Of a stretch of DNA of 64,000 bases, positions 1 through 8,253 are shown piece by piece. This DNA comes from Flavicella sp963932955. Its GTDB lineage: Bacteria > Bacteroidota > Bacteroidia > Flavobacteriales > Flavobacteriaceae. Within the stretch, counting starts at the first letter, position 1; the number at the start of each line of letters is the position of its first letter. Made by a program: the position numbers and the translations under genes. Location: NCBI GenBank assembly GCA_963932955.1, contig CAWVRK010000003.1, positions 1-64,000 of the forward strand, read 5' to 3'. The notes under the pieces were generated by a model. It made no database searches, was not told the DNA's origin, and worked only from the letters and a program-made list of their open reading frames with translations.

Positions 1-162
1 GCCGGCATCGCGCTGTCTACTTTCCAAGAAGTCAAAGATGGATTTATTTACTCCGGTTCGTGGAATCAAATTGAAACAAATCAAATGCCAAAAAGTTATA
101 ATTTGTCAGCAGCTGAAAAAGAGCGGGTCAAAAACTGGATCGACAACGGATACCTTGAATAA
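1..162 (+). CDS. C-terminal fragment of a cytochrome c-like protein
   Basis: An open frame runs in from the left edge and ends with TAA at 160-162, giving the last 53 residues of a larger protein. The tail contains 'NQMPKS' followed by 'LSAAEKERVKNWIDNGYLE', which resembles the end of class I cytochrome c domains: a Met-Pro that can supply the axial haem ligand, then the last helix ending in 'W[IV]..G'. The haem-attachment CxxCH would lie upstream, outside the window. The next gene starts 14 nt downstream on the same strand and also carries a CxxCH, so the two probably form an operon for extracytoplasmic haem proteins. Family assignment rests on the tail only. Confidence 0.6.
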   Translation, partial: AGIALSTFQEVKDGFIYSGSWNQIETNQMPKSYNLSAAEKERVKNWIDNGYLE

Positions 163-176
163 AAATCATTCCCCCC

Positions 177-956
177 ATGAAAAAATCTACTTTCTTTAAA
201 ATCGCACTGATGACAACACCCATCTTTTCTTTGTTATTTCTTTCTTATTCCTCAGGGAAAAGTGGTGATTACAGTGGTTCTCCCGGAGGAAACGGTACTA
301 CTTGTACCGCCTGCCATGGTGGGTCGTCAAATTACGGCGCTTCTTTAGATATTATTACTGACATTCCTTCAGGTGGCTATGCCTTGAACACTTCTTACAA
401 TATCACTGTGGAAGTGATCGGATCTACTGCCAACAACCACGGTTTTCAAATTGTATCGGAACGCACAAGTGACGATACCGATACCGGAAGTTTTACCGCT
501 GGAACCAATTCGCGATTGGTCGACGGTGGAAATCATGTAACCCACGTCAATTCGGCTAGCAGAAAATGGGAATTTACGTGGACTTCCCCGGATACAGATC
601 AAGGACCCATCGAATTTTATGCAGCCAGTGTGGCAGGAAATGGCAGTGGTAGTTCCAACGATCAAGTCACCACAGCCAACTCCTCAGCCATGACCCTTTC
701 AGGCGTCGACGCTACAGGAAAAGGAAAGATCAGTTCTTATCCCAATCCTACAAAAGACGAATTTTTTGTAGACATCCCATCAGACCATACTGAAGTTTTG
801 TTTGAGTTGTTCAACAGCGAGGGTCGCTTGCTAAAGAAAGACCAATTGCAAGCTGGACAGAACAAAATTAACACAAGTAATTTGGCTTCAGGAACCTACC
901 AGATCCGTTATTATTTTGAAAACAAAAAATTCCAAGAGTCCCTACTCATAGAATAA
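177..956 (+). CDS. Choice-of-anchor V domain protein with T9SS sorting tail
   Basis: 259 residues. A signal peptide is seen at about 1-26 (KK, then a hydrophobic run). A single haem-type motif CTACH (Cys43, Cys46, His47) follows, inside the glycine-rich start of a Reeler-like beta domain (about 40-175) known as choice-of-anchor V. Residues of about 184-259 form a Por-type C-terminal sorting domain ('YPNPTKDEF', 'LFNSEGRLL', 'ASGTYQIRY'), so the protein should cross the outer membrane by the type IX system and be anchored or released. Its ligand is unknown. Haem binding is inferred from the motif; the same CxxCH is common in this family. It lies 14 nt after a cytochrome c-like gene and is followed by a strong palindromic terminator. 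Confidence 0.8.
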   Translation: MKKSTFFKIALMTTPIFSLLFLSYSSGKSGDYSGSPGGNGTTCTACHGGSSNYGASLDIITDIPSGGYALNTSYNITVEVIGSTANNHGFQIVSERTSDDTDTGSFTAGTNSRLVDGGNHVTHVNSASRKWEFTWTSPDTDQGPIEFYAASVAGNGSGSSNDQVTTANSSAMTLSGVDATGKGKISSYPNPTKDEFFVDIPSDHTEVLFELFNSEGRLLKKDQLQAGQNKINTSNLASGTYQIRYYFENKKFQESLLIE

Positions 957-976
957 GAGTTCAAAGACTTTAACCA

Positions 977-1004
977 AAAAGAGCTTCCCTAGGGAAGCTC
1001 TTTT
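977..1004. terminator. Perfect palindrome, bidirectional terminator
   Basis: The arms 977-990 and 991-1004 are exact reverse complements (14 bp each: AAAAGAGCTTCCCT and its complement) with no spacer. A-rich flanks give a T tract after the hairpin on either strand. It lies between two convergent genes, the T9SS protein (+) and carB (-), so it can end transcription from both sides. Confidence 0.85.
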
Positions 1005-1021
1005 ATGTTTATACAGGATGC

Positions 1022-3877
1022 TTATTTATTGAGGTACATCTTTCTTCTTGAGTACAACTCATAGAAGGCATCGTCTTTTAAACTATCAATAAATAAGATA
1101 CTTTCACCAGTAGATTTCATTTCAGGTCCTAGCTTCTTATCTACATTCGGAAATTTATTGAATGAGAATACGGGTTGTTTGATTGCGTATCCTTCTAGTT
1201 TAGGATTGAAATCAAAGTCAGTAACTTTATTCACTCCTAGCATTACTTTGGTCGCATAGTTTACATAGGGCTCACCATATGCTTTTGCGATAAATGGAAC
1301 CGTACGAGATGCTCTAGGATTTGCTTCAATAATATAAACTGTATCATTTTTAATAGCAAACTGAATATTCATCAATCCAACTGTTTTTAATGCAATTGCA
1401 ATTTTCTTCGTATGCTCTTTTATTTGATCCATTACAAATTCTCCCAAGTTAAAAGGAGGCAATGTTGCGTTTGAATCTCCGGAGTGTACTCCACAAGGCT
1501 CAATATGCTCCATGATTCCAATAATGTAAACATTTCCATCGGCATCACAAATTGCATCCGCTTCTGCTTCGATTGCGCCTTCTAAATAATGATCTAATAA
1601 TAAGTTGTTTCCTGGAATGGAACGCAATAAACTTACAACATGTTCTTCTAATTCTTCTTTATTAATCACAATTTTCATTCCTTGGCCTCCTAATACATAA
1701 GAAGGACGGACTAAAATTGGAAAATCTAATTGATCAGCAATTTCTAAAGCTTCATCAGCATTTGTTGCCATTCCAAACTGTGGGAAAGGTATTTTTAGGT
1801 CTGTTAACATTTCAGAAAAACGACCTCTGTCTTCAGCTAAATCAAGTGCTTCAAAACTAGTTCCAATGATTTTAATTCCATTTTTTTCTAATTTTTCAGC
1901 CAATTTCAATGCTGTTTGTCCTCCTAGCTGAACAATCACCCCTTCAGGATTTTCATGACGAATGATGTCATAAATATGTTCCCAAAATACAGGTTCAAAG
2001 TATAATTTATCAGCAGTATCAAAATCTGTAGAAACGGTTTCAGGATTACAGTTGATCATGATGGTTTCGTAGCCGGCTTCTTTCGCAGCCAATACCCCGT
2101 GAACACAGCAGTAATCAAATTCGATTCCTTGTCCGATTCGGTTGGGTCCTGATCCCAATACCACAACTTTTTTCTTTTTTGTAACAACCGACTCATTGGA
2201 GGCGTAGGGTTGTCCATTTGACAAAGTCATGGTGTTTTCAAAAGTAGAATAATAGTAAGGAGTTTGTGCGTCAAACTCAGCAGCACAGGTATCTACCAGT
2301 TTGTAAACACGTTTGATCTGCAAGGCTTCCCGCTTTTTGTACACTTCCGATTCCAAACAACCTAACATGTGTGCTATTTGACGGTCTCCATAGCCTTTTT
2401 GCTTGGCTTCTAACAACAGTTCTTTCGACAAGGTGTCGAGTTTGAAGGAAGATATTTCTTTTTCCAAAGCAAACAATTCTTCGTATTGTTTTAGGTACCA
2501 CATGTCAATTTTCGTGATGTCGTAGATCTTTTTCAAGGAAATTCCCGCTTTGATCGCATCGTAAATTGTAAACACTCGATCCCATGAAGCATTTGTTAAC
2601 TTGGAAATAATGGTATCATAATGTGTTTCTTCTTTCCCGTCAGCCCCCAAACCGTTGCGTTTGATTTCTAATGACTGAGTTGCTTTGTGCAATGCTTCTT
2701 GAAACGAACGTCCAATTCCCATTACCTCACCAACTGCTTTCATTTGCAATCCTAATGTTCTATCACATCCTTCAAATTTATCAAAATTAAAACGAGGAAT
2801 TTTTACAATAACGTAATCCAAGGTTGGTTCAAATAAAGCAGAGGTATTTCCTGTTACTTGATTGTTCAGTTCATCTAAATGATATCCTAAGGCCAATTTA
2901 GTTGCTACTTTTGCAATTGGATATCCTGTAGCTTTTGATGCCAATGCAGAAGAACGCGATACACGTGGGTTGATTTCAATGGCAATAATATCTTCTTTTT
3001 CATCAGGTGAAATAGCAAACTGAACGTTACACCCTCCTTCAAAGTCACCTATTGAACGCATCATATGGATTGCCATATCCCGCATTTTTTGAAAAGTAGA
3101 ATCACTCAGTGTCATTGCCGGAGCTACTGTGATTGAATCACCCGTATGAATTCCCATTGGATCCATGTTCTCAATAGAACAAACAATGACAACGTTGTCA
3201 TTTGCATCACGTAACAATTCCAATTCATATTCTTTCCAGCCCATCATGGCTTTGTCAATCATAACCTCATGAATAGGTGAGATTTCCAATCCATTTGACA
3301 ACAAATCGTCAAAGTCTTCTTCATTATAAACAATTGCTGCTCCTGCTCCTCCAAGTGTAAAAGAAGAACGAATACACAAAGGAAAACCAAATTCCTGAGC
3401 AATTGTCTTACCTTGCAAAAACGAAGTTGCAGTAGCTTGAGGTGCCATGTCTACACCTATTCTACCCATTAATTTACGGAATTGCTCTCTATCTTCAGTA
3501 ACATTGATTGCATCAATATCTACACCAATCATATTTACATTGTACTCTTCCCATATACCTTTTTCATCAGCTTCTATACATAAATTCAAAGCAGTTTGAC
3601 CACCCATTGTAGGTAATACTGAATCAATATTTGGATGTGCAGTTAATATTTCACGTAGTGAATTGGTTGTCAAAGGTTTTAAATACACATTGTCCGCCAA
3701 TAATGGATCTGTCATAATGGTTGCAGGATTTGAATTGATCAAAGTAACTTCAATTCCTTCTTCCTTTAATGAACGTATAGATTGAGAACCTGAATAATCA
3801 AACTCACAGGCTTGGCCAATAATAATTGGTCCAGAACCTATGATTAAAACCGATTTGATGTTGTTATTTTTTGGCAT
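1022..3877 (-). CDS. carB: Carbamoyl-phosphate synthase large subunit
   Basis: 951 residues. CarB makes carbamoyl phosphate from bicarbonate, ammonia (from glutamine through CarA) and two ATP, feeding pyrimidine and arginine synthesis. The two homologous synthetase halves are both present: the first begins with 'GSGPIIIGQACEFDYSG' near residue 14, the second with 'GSGPNRIGQGIEFDY' near residue 575. Each has an ATP-grasp core ('EINPRVSRSSALASKATG' and 'EANPRASRTVPFIAKAYG'). The protein stops about 120 residues short of the E. coli enzyme (1073): the C-terminal MGS-like domain that binds UMP, IMP and ornithine is missing. As far as I recall, this length is normal in Flavobacteriia. carA is not adjacent. 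Start ATG at 3877. Confidence 0.97.
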   Translation of the reverse strand: MPKNNNIKSVLIIGSGPIIIGQACEFDYSGSQSIRSLKEEGIEVTLINSNPATIMTDPLLADNVYLKPLTTNSLREILTAHPNIDSVLPTMGGQTALNLCIEADEKGIWEEYNVNMIGVDIDAINVTEDREQFRKLMGRIGVDMAPQATATSFLQGKTIAQEFGFPLCIRSSFTLGGAGAAIVYNEEDFDDLLSNGLEISPIHEVMIDKAMMGWKEYELELLRDANDNVVIVCSIENMDPMGIHTGDSITVAPAMTLSDSTFQKMRDMAIHMMRSIGDFEGGCNVQFAISPDEKEDIIAIEINPRVSRSSALASKATGYPIAKVATKLALGYHLDELNNQVTGNTSALFEPTLDYVIVKIPRFNFDKFEGCDRTLGLQMKAVGEVMGIGRSFQEALHKATQSLEIKRNGLGADGKEETHYDTIISKLTNASWDRVFTIYDAIKAGISLKKIYDITKIDMWYLKQYEELFALEKEISSFKLDTLSKELLLEAKQKGYGDRQIAHMLGCLESEVYKKREALQIKRVYKLVDTCAAEFDAQTPYYYSTFENTMTLSNGQPYASNESVVTKKKKVVVLGSGPNRIGQGIEFDYCCVHGVLAAKEAGYETIMINCNPETVSTDFDTADKLYFEPVFWEHIYDIIRHENPEGVIVQLGGQTALKLAEKLEKNGIKIIGTSFEALDLAEDRGRFSEMLTDLKIPFPQFGMATNADEALEIADQLDFPILVRPSYVLGGQGMKIVINKEELEEHVVSLLRSIPGNNLLLDHYLEGAIEAEADAICDADGNVYIIGIMEHIEPCGVHSGDSNATLPPFNLGEFVMDQIKEHTKKIAIALKTVGLMNIQFAIKNDTVYIIEANPRASRTVPFIAKAYGEPYVNYATKVMLGVNKVTDFDFNPKLEGYAIKQPVFSFNKFPNVDKKLGPEMKSTGESILFIDSLKDDAFYELYSRRKMYLNK

Positions 3878-4045
3878 GCTATTAAATTAGTTTTACGTTA
3901 AAAAATTTAAAATTAGAGGGTTACAATTGTTTGGGCTCACAAATAGCACCTTTCTTTAGAAATCTTTTTATTTTATTGATAAATATATTCAAAAAAAAGG
4001 TGTTACTAAAAAATAGCAACACCTTATTTATAAAATATAAATTCA

Positions 4046-4207
4046 TTATTTCTTCGGTCTAGGGTCAGACGAAACTGAAAGTCTCTTTCTTCCTTTCGCA
4101 CGTCTTCTCGCCAAAACTTTACGTCCATTGGCGGAAGCCATTCTTTCTCTGAAACCGTGTTTGTTTCTTCTTTTTCTTTTTGATGGTTGGAATGTTCTTT
4201 TACTCAT
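4046..4207 (-). CDS. rpmH: 50S ribosomal protein L34
   Basis: 53 codons from ATG (4205-4207) to TAA (4046-4048). The product starts MSKRTFQPSKRKRRNKHGF and continues with RERM, the conserved 'T[YF]QPS..KR...HGFR.RM' signature of L34, followed by a Lys/Arg-rich stretch and the tail SSDPRPKK. L34 is a small basic protein of the large ribosomal subunit, contacting 23S rRNA. The length is slightly above the usual 44-52 because of the C-terminal tail seen in Bacteroidota. It is easily missed because of its size. A well-formed promoter (TTG-N19-TATATTTG) lies about 70 nt upstream. Confidence 0.97.
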   Translation of the reverse strand: MSKRTFQPSKRKRRNKHGFRERMASANGRKVLARRRAKGRKRLSVSSDPRPKK

Positions 4208-4278
4208 TATCGTGTGTCTTAAAAATCTTTGTAATTATGATTAGCATAGGTGCTTAAACCATCTGCTAAAACCGAGGG

Positions 4279-4308
4279 CAAATATACAAAACCTTTTGGG
4301 CTTCACAA
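4279..4308 (-). promoter_or_regulatory. rpmH promoter (TTG-N19-TATATTTG)
   Basis: On the minus strand TTG (4308-4306) is followed after 19 nt by TATATTTG (4286-4279), an exact match to the Bacteroidota housekeeping promoter. Transcription would start near 4273, leaving a leader of about 65 nt before rpmH. Confidence 0.7.
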
Positions 4309-4461
4309 ATGGTTTTTTTAAAAAAATACAAATAATTTTATCCCCACATGCTCAAAGGACCAGAGGCTTTAAAAGTTCCCTTCTATATGGCCCATTACAA
4401 TTCCTAAAAAACGCGTTGCTTGAAAATAAAAATCTTCTTCTTCAGCCAAAAGACTTATTTC

Positions 4462-4476
4462 ACGTATTAAATACGT
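4462..4476. promoter_or_regulatory. Palindrome upstream of htpG, possible operator
   Basis: ACGTATT-A-AATACGT is an exact inverted repeat with 7-bp arms, 110 nt upstream of the htpG start. It has no T tract, so it is not a terminator. It differs from the CIRCE element (TTAGCACTC-N9-GAGTGCTAA). A repressor or activator site for htpG is an inference from position and symmetry. Confidence 0.4.
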
Positions 4477-4586
4477 CATCTTGTCAGTTCAATCTGTCTA
4501 CACGTCACAAAAGAAAGTTTGGTATTTTATTTGCTCTCTAGCGAACACTATCTATTTACAAACTAAAAACATTAATACCTATCATT

Positions 4587-6503
4587 ATGGCAAAAGGAAA
4601 TATCAATGTGTCTGTGGAAAACATTTTCCCCCTGATCAAAAAATTCTTGTACTCGGATCATGAAATCTTTTTAAGAGAATTGATTTCGAATGCGACAGAC
4701 GCTACTTCCAAAATGAAACACCTGATCACAATGGGAGAAGCTGGTAGCGAAGAATACGGAAATCCCAAAATTGAAGTAATTGCTGACAAGGAAACCAAAA
4801 CACTTCGCATCATCGACCAAGGAATTGGAATGAACGAAGAAGAAGTAGAAAAATACATCAACCAAATTGCCTTCTCTGGAGCAGAGGAATTTATCGACAA
4901 ATACAAGGACAAAGTAGAAGACTCGGGAATTATCGGTCATTTTGGATTGGGATTCTATTCCGCATTTATGGTAGCAGACAAGGTAGAGATCATCACCAAG
5001 TCCTACAAAGACGCTGCAGCTGTCAAATGGTCTTGTGATGGTTCTCCAAACTATGAGATTGAATCGGTAGAAAAAGAAACAAGAGGGTCTGAAATTGTGC
5101 TCCATATTTCTGATGATTCTTTAGATTTCTTAGAAGATTCTAAAATCACAGAACTATTAAATAAATACAACCGTTTCAATCAAATTCCAATTAAATTTGG
5201 AACCAAAGAAATAAACGATCCTGAATTTACTCCGCAAACAACAACAGATAAAGACGGAAAAGAAACTACTGAACCTCACAAGCAAATTACGGTTGATAGT
5301 ATTATCAACAATGTAAGTCCAGCTTGGACAAAAAAACCTGCTGATTTAGAACCAGATGATTACAACGCTTTCTACCGCGAGTTGTATCCAATGCAAATGG
5401 AAGAGCCTTTGTTTCACATTCATCTAAATGTCGACTATCCGTTCAATTTGACAGGAGTCTTGTACTTTCCAAAGTTGAGTAGAAATATGGACATCCAAAA
5501 GGACAAAATCCAGCTCTATCAAAACCAAGTTTTTATCACCGACAATGTAGAAGGAATTGTGCCTGACTTTTTGCAAATGCTAAAAGGAGTCATCGATTCA
5601 CCAGACATCCCTTTGAACGTGTCGCGGTCTTACCTTCAAGCCGATGGTGCAGTTAAAAAGATTTCGGGATACATCACCAAAAAAATTGCCGACAAGCTGA
5701 GCTCATTGTTCAAAAACAACCGAACAGATTTTGAGCAAAAATGGAATGACATCAAAGTCATCATCGAATACGGAATGTTGTCAGACGACAAGTTTTATGA
5801 AAAGGCACAAAAATTTGCTTTGTTCCCTACTGTAGACGAAACCTTCTTTACGTTGGAGGAATTGAAAGAAAAGACAAAGGATTTGCAAACTGACAAAGAC
5901 GGAAATCTTATTGTTTTGTACGCAGCCAACAAGGAAGCTCAACACAGCTATATTGAAGAGGCCAAAGAAAAAGGCTACGAGGTTTTGTTGTTGGATTCAC
6001 CAATCGTATCGCATTTGATGCAAAAATTGGAAGGAAGCAATGAGAAAGTGAAATTTACACGTGTCGATTCTGACCATGTAGACAACTTGATCAAAAAAGA
6101 CGAAACAAAAATCAGCAAATTGTCAGATGCAGAAAAAGAAAGCTTGCAACCCCTGATCGAAGCAAATGTACCTAAAGAGAGCTATACAGTGCAGTTAGAA
6201 GCCTTGGACTCCAATGCCAATCCATTCAGCATTACCGTTCCTGAGTTTATGAGACGAATGAAAGAAATGAGTCAGTCAGGAGGCGGTGGCGGAATGTTTG
6301 GAATGGAAAACATGCCGGAAATGTACAACCTCGTGGTCAACACCAACAACGAGTTGATCCGTGAAATTCTCGACACCAAGACAGCAAAAAAGCAAAACCG
6401 TTTGATCGGCCAAGCTTTTGACCTCGCTAAACTGTCTCAAAACCTCCTTCATGGGGAAGAGCTGACGAAATTCATCAAACGCAGTTATGACATGATCAAA
6501 TAA
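4587..6503 (+). CDS. htpG: Molecular chaperone HtpG (Hsp90)
   Basis: 638 residues, normal for the family. HtpG is a cytosolic ATP-driven homodimeric chaperone. The N-terminal GHKL ATPase domain shows the nucleotide motifs in order: 'FLRELISNATDA' (catalytic Glu and Mg-binding Asn), 'DQGIGM' and 'GHFGLGFYSAF'. The middle domain contains the 'SRSYLQ' loop with the Arg that senses gamma-phosphate. The C-terminal dimerisation part includes a Met/Gly-rich amphipathic segment ('GGGGGMFGMENMPEMYN'). The start ATG at 4587 directly precedes the conserved 'INVSVENIFPLIKKFLYS'. A stem-loop with a long T tract ends the transcript. Confidence 0.97.
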   Translation: MAKGNINVSVENIFPLIKKFLYSDHEIFLRELISNATDATSKMKHLITMGEAGSEEYGNPKIEVIADKETKTLRIIDQGIGMNEEEVEKYINQIAFSGAEEFIDKYKDKVEDSGIIGHFGLGFYSAFMVADKVEIITKSYKDAAAVKWSCDGSPNYEIESVEKETRGSEIVLHISDDSLDFLEDSKITELLNKYNRFNQIPIKFGTKEINDPEFTPQTTTDKDGKETTEPHKQITVDSIINNVSPAWTKKPADLEPDDYNAFYRELYPMQMEEPLFHIHLNVDYPFNLTGVLYFPKLSRNMDIQKDKIQLYQNQVFITDNVEGIVPDFLQMLKGVIDSPDIPLNVSRSYLQADGAVKKISGYITKKIADKLSSLFKNNRTDFEQKWNDIKVIIEYGMLSDDKFYEKAQKFALFPTVDETFFTLEELKEKTKDLQTDKDGNLIVLYAANKEAQHSYIEEAKEKGYEVLLLDSPIVSHLMQKLEGSNEKVKFTRVDSDHVDNLIKKDETKISKLSDAEKESLQPLIEANVPKESYTVQLEALDSNANPFSITVPEFMRRMKEMSQSGGGGGMFGMENMPEMYNLVVNTNNELIREILDTKTAKKQNRLIGQAFDLAKLSQNLLHGEELTKFIKRSYDMIK

Positions 6504-6528
6504 TCAAAAAGTAGAACCATCCTAAATA

Positions 6529-6564
6529 GCGTCTTTGCAGAATTGCAACGGCGCTTTTTTTTTT
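6529..6564 (+). terminator. Rho-independent terminator of htpG
   Basis: Arms 6529-6539 and 6544-6554 pair over 11 positions with one mismatch and one G-T pair (GCGTCTTTGCA with TGCAACGGCGC), loop GAAT, followed by about ten T (6555-6564). It lies 25 nt after the htpG stop. Confidence 0.8.
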
Positions 6565-6610
6565 ACTTTTACAAAAAATTAGACTCCTAACCCACTCCAT
6601 AAATTACGAG

Positions 6611-7051
6611 ATGTTTTCCAAAGAAGAAGCGGCGCTGGTTAGAAAAGAATTTTGGCTTTCATTTGCCAAATCCTTTCCAAAAAAATGGCTCCTCTACAAC
6701 ACCAAAATAAAAGGGTTTGCTTTTAAATTTCATGCAGATCGGAATGCGGCATTAGTGCTCTTAGACATCGAGCCCAAGAGCGATGCCAAACGCACCTTGC
6801 TCTACGAACAGCTCCAAGCACTGCAACCCATCCTCACAGAAAATTACCTGCCTGAAATTGTGTTTTCCGAAAACTACAGGGTCACATCTGGCAAGGAAGT
6901 GTCGCGCATATACACAGCACTTCCAAGCCCCTTTAACATCTACAACAAAAACACCTGGCCAAAAGCTTTTGAATTTTTCAACGAAAAAATGTCCCTCTTT
7001 GAACGCTTCTTCTTCGAGTACGAGGGTTTTATCAAAGAAGCAGACCTGTAA
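6611..7051 (+). CDS. DUF4268 domain-containing protein
   Basis: 146 residues covering a single domain of unknown function, DUF4268. The Phe/Trp-rich pattern 'VRKEFWLSFAKSFPKKWLLYNTKIKG' at the N-terminus and 'FEFFNEKMSLFERFFFEYEGF' at the end are typical. In other bacteria the same domain is found at the end of longer nuclease-like or restriction-associated proteins, but here it stands alone. No signal peptide or membrane segment; cytosolic. It sits between htpG and coaD, with a terminator upstream, so it is probably transcribed alone. Function unknown. Confidence 0.75.
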   Translation: MFSKEEAALVRKEFWLSFAKSFPKKWLLYNTKIKGFAFKFHADRNAALVLLDIEPKSDAKRTLLYEQLQALQPILTENYLPEIVFSENYRVTSGKEVSRIYTALPSPFNIYNKNTWPKAFEFFNEKMSLFERFFFEYEGFIKEADL

Positions 7052-7155
7052 TAAAAACGTTTAATTTGAATTCATTGGCTTGAAACAAGTAGGATAAAAA
7101 AACCTTTTCTAGAAGTTGAAAAAACAACAAAACAGAAAATCTTCCAAAGAAACGC

Positions 7156-7163
7156 TATCTTTG
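7156..7163 (+). promoter_or_regulatory. coaD -7 box TATCTTTG
   Basis: Exact TAnnTTTG match 22 nt upstream of the coaD ATG. No TTG stands at the usual distance upstream, so only the -7 half is supported. Confidence 0.5.
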
Positions 7164-7185
7164 AACATCTCTATCAAGCAAAGTC

Positions 7186-7641
7186 ATGAAAAAAGCCGTA
7201 TTTCCAGGGTCTTTTGACCCCATCACATTGGGGCATGTAGACATCATCAACAGAGCCTTGCCGCTCTTTGATGAAATAGTGATCGCTGTTGGCGTAAACG
7301 CTGAAAAAAACTACATGTTTTCTTTAGAAGAACGAATCGCTTTTATCGAAAAGACCTTTGCAGGTGAAAAGAAAATCACCCTTAAAACTTACCGAGGATT
7401 GACAGTGGATTTTTGCAAATCGGTCAACGCTCATTTTATCTTACGTGGCCTGAGAAATCCGGCAGATTTTGAATTTGAAAAAGCGATTGCCATCACCAAT
7501 AGAAAAATATCGGGTATTGAAACGGTGTTTTTACTGACCAGTGCTGAAACCTCTTTTATCAGTTCCAGCATCGTTCGGGACATCTTAAGAAACAATGGAG
7601 ATGCTTCCCTCCTGCTTCCTGAAGGAATTGTCAATACTTAG
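7186..7641 (+). CDS. coaD: Pantetheine-phosphate adenylyltransferase
   Basis: 151 residues. CoaD joins ATP and 4'-phosphopantetheine to dephospho-CoA, the fourth step of coenzyme A synthesis; it is a cytosolic hexamer. The nucleotidyltransferase signature is complete: 'FPGSFDPITLGHVDII' with the T/HxGH motif near residue 15, 'RGLRNPADFEFE' for phosphopantetheine binding, and 'ISSSIVRDI' (the ISSTxVR loop) near residue 127. The stop overlaps the stop of the convergent membrane-protein gene by 4 nt. Confidence 0.97.
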   Translation: MKKAVFPGSFDPITLGHVDIINRALPLFDEIVIAVGVNAEKNYMFSLEERIAFIEKTFAGEKKITLKTYRGLTVDFCKSVNAHFILRGLRNPADFEFEKAIAITNRKISGIETVFLLTSAETSFISSSIVRDILRNNGDASLLLPEGIVNT

Positions 7642-8246
7642 ACCAATTCAAACAGAAACAAGGCGTATCCAAAAAAACGAACAAAACGAAAAAGCGCTAA
7701 AACAGCTGCCCATCTTACAGGGTATTGGGTTGCACCGCAAATCAGCATGACCACCGCAAAAGGAACTGGCAACAAGGCAGAGACCACTACAAAAAAGCCT
7801 CCCCATTTTTTTAAGTTAGCAAACAGCGTCCCGTATTTTTTAAATGACCAATTGTGTATGCTAGGGATATGAATGATTTTCATTCCTAAAAAATAAGAAA
7901 CCATACCTCCTAAATAGGAAAGTAAGGCCAAAATCCCAAGCAACCACCAAGGATTCCATTGGAGTTGATTGCTCAATTCCTTGGACCATAAGATGAACAG
8001 GTCTGGAGGAAGGAGTCCTAAAAGCGATTCAGAAATAACAAAAATCGCAAAAACGAGTCCCGTCGACACATTGAGTACCAGCAGTGAAAAAATTTCTTTG
8101 ATGGAGATGACATAGCTTTCCATCAAAAACAAGGCGCCAATTAAAATAGCAATGGCGAGCACCAACTTCAAGAGGTTGGAAGCCAAAAAATGAAACAAGC
8201 CAGTCCTTCTCAAGTAATGAAAGTACAAATTAAAGTATCGCAGCAT
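7638..8246 (-). CDS. VTT/DedA-like inner-membrane protein
   Basis: 202 residues from ATG at 8246. This start lies 7 nt after the stop of the upstream sulP-type gene; an upstream in-frame ATG at 8396 would lie inside that gene and add an unlikely hydrophilic extension. About five hydrophobic segments are visible. The stretch 'GLLPPDLFILWS' followed by 'YLGGMVSYFLGMKI' and 'GGFFVVVSALLPVPFAVVMLICG' matches the VTT/SNARE-associated fold of DedA/YqaA proteins, which act as lipid scramblases or transporters in other bacteria. It is translationally close to the SulP transporter. The substrate is unknown. Confidence 0.7.
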   Translation of the reverse strand: MLRYFNLYFHYLRRTGLFHFLASNLLKLVLAIAILIGALFLMESYVISIKEIFSLLVLNVSTGLVFAIFVISESLLGLLPPDLFILWSKELSNQLQWNPWWLLGILALLSYLGGMVSYFLGMKIIHIPSIHNWSFKKYGTLFANLKKWGGFFVVVSALLPVPFAVVMLICGATQYPVRWAAVLALFRFVRFFGYALFLFELV

Positions 8247-8253
8247 TTGTTTC

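Larger units (their letters stand above)
4208..4586. other. 379-bp intergenic region between rpmH and htpG
   Basis: This divergent intergenic region holds the rpmH promoter (4279-4308) and a 15-nt palindrome at 4462-4476. I see no clean TTG/TAnnTTTG promoter for htpG. Open frames of 60-81 codons here lack family features and overlap the promoter elements, so I call no gene. Confidence 0.6.

Noticed and set aside
4296..4663. Frames of 81 and 60 codons upstream of htpG
   Set aside because: They overlap the rpmH promoter, the palindrome and the htpG start in another frame, and have no protein-like composition.
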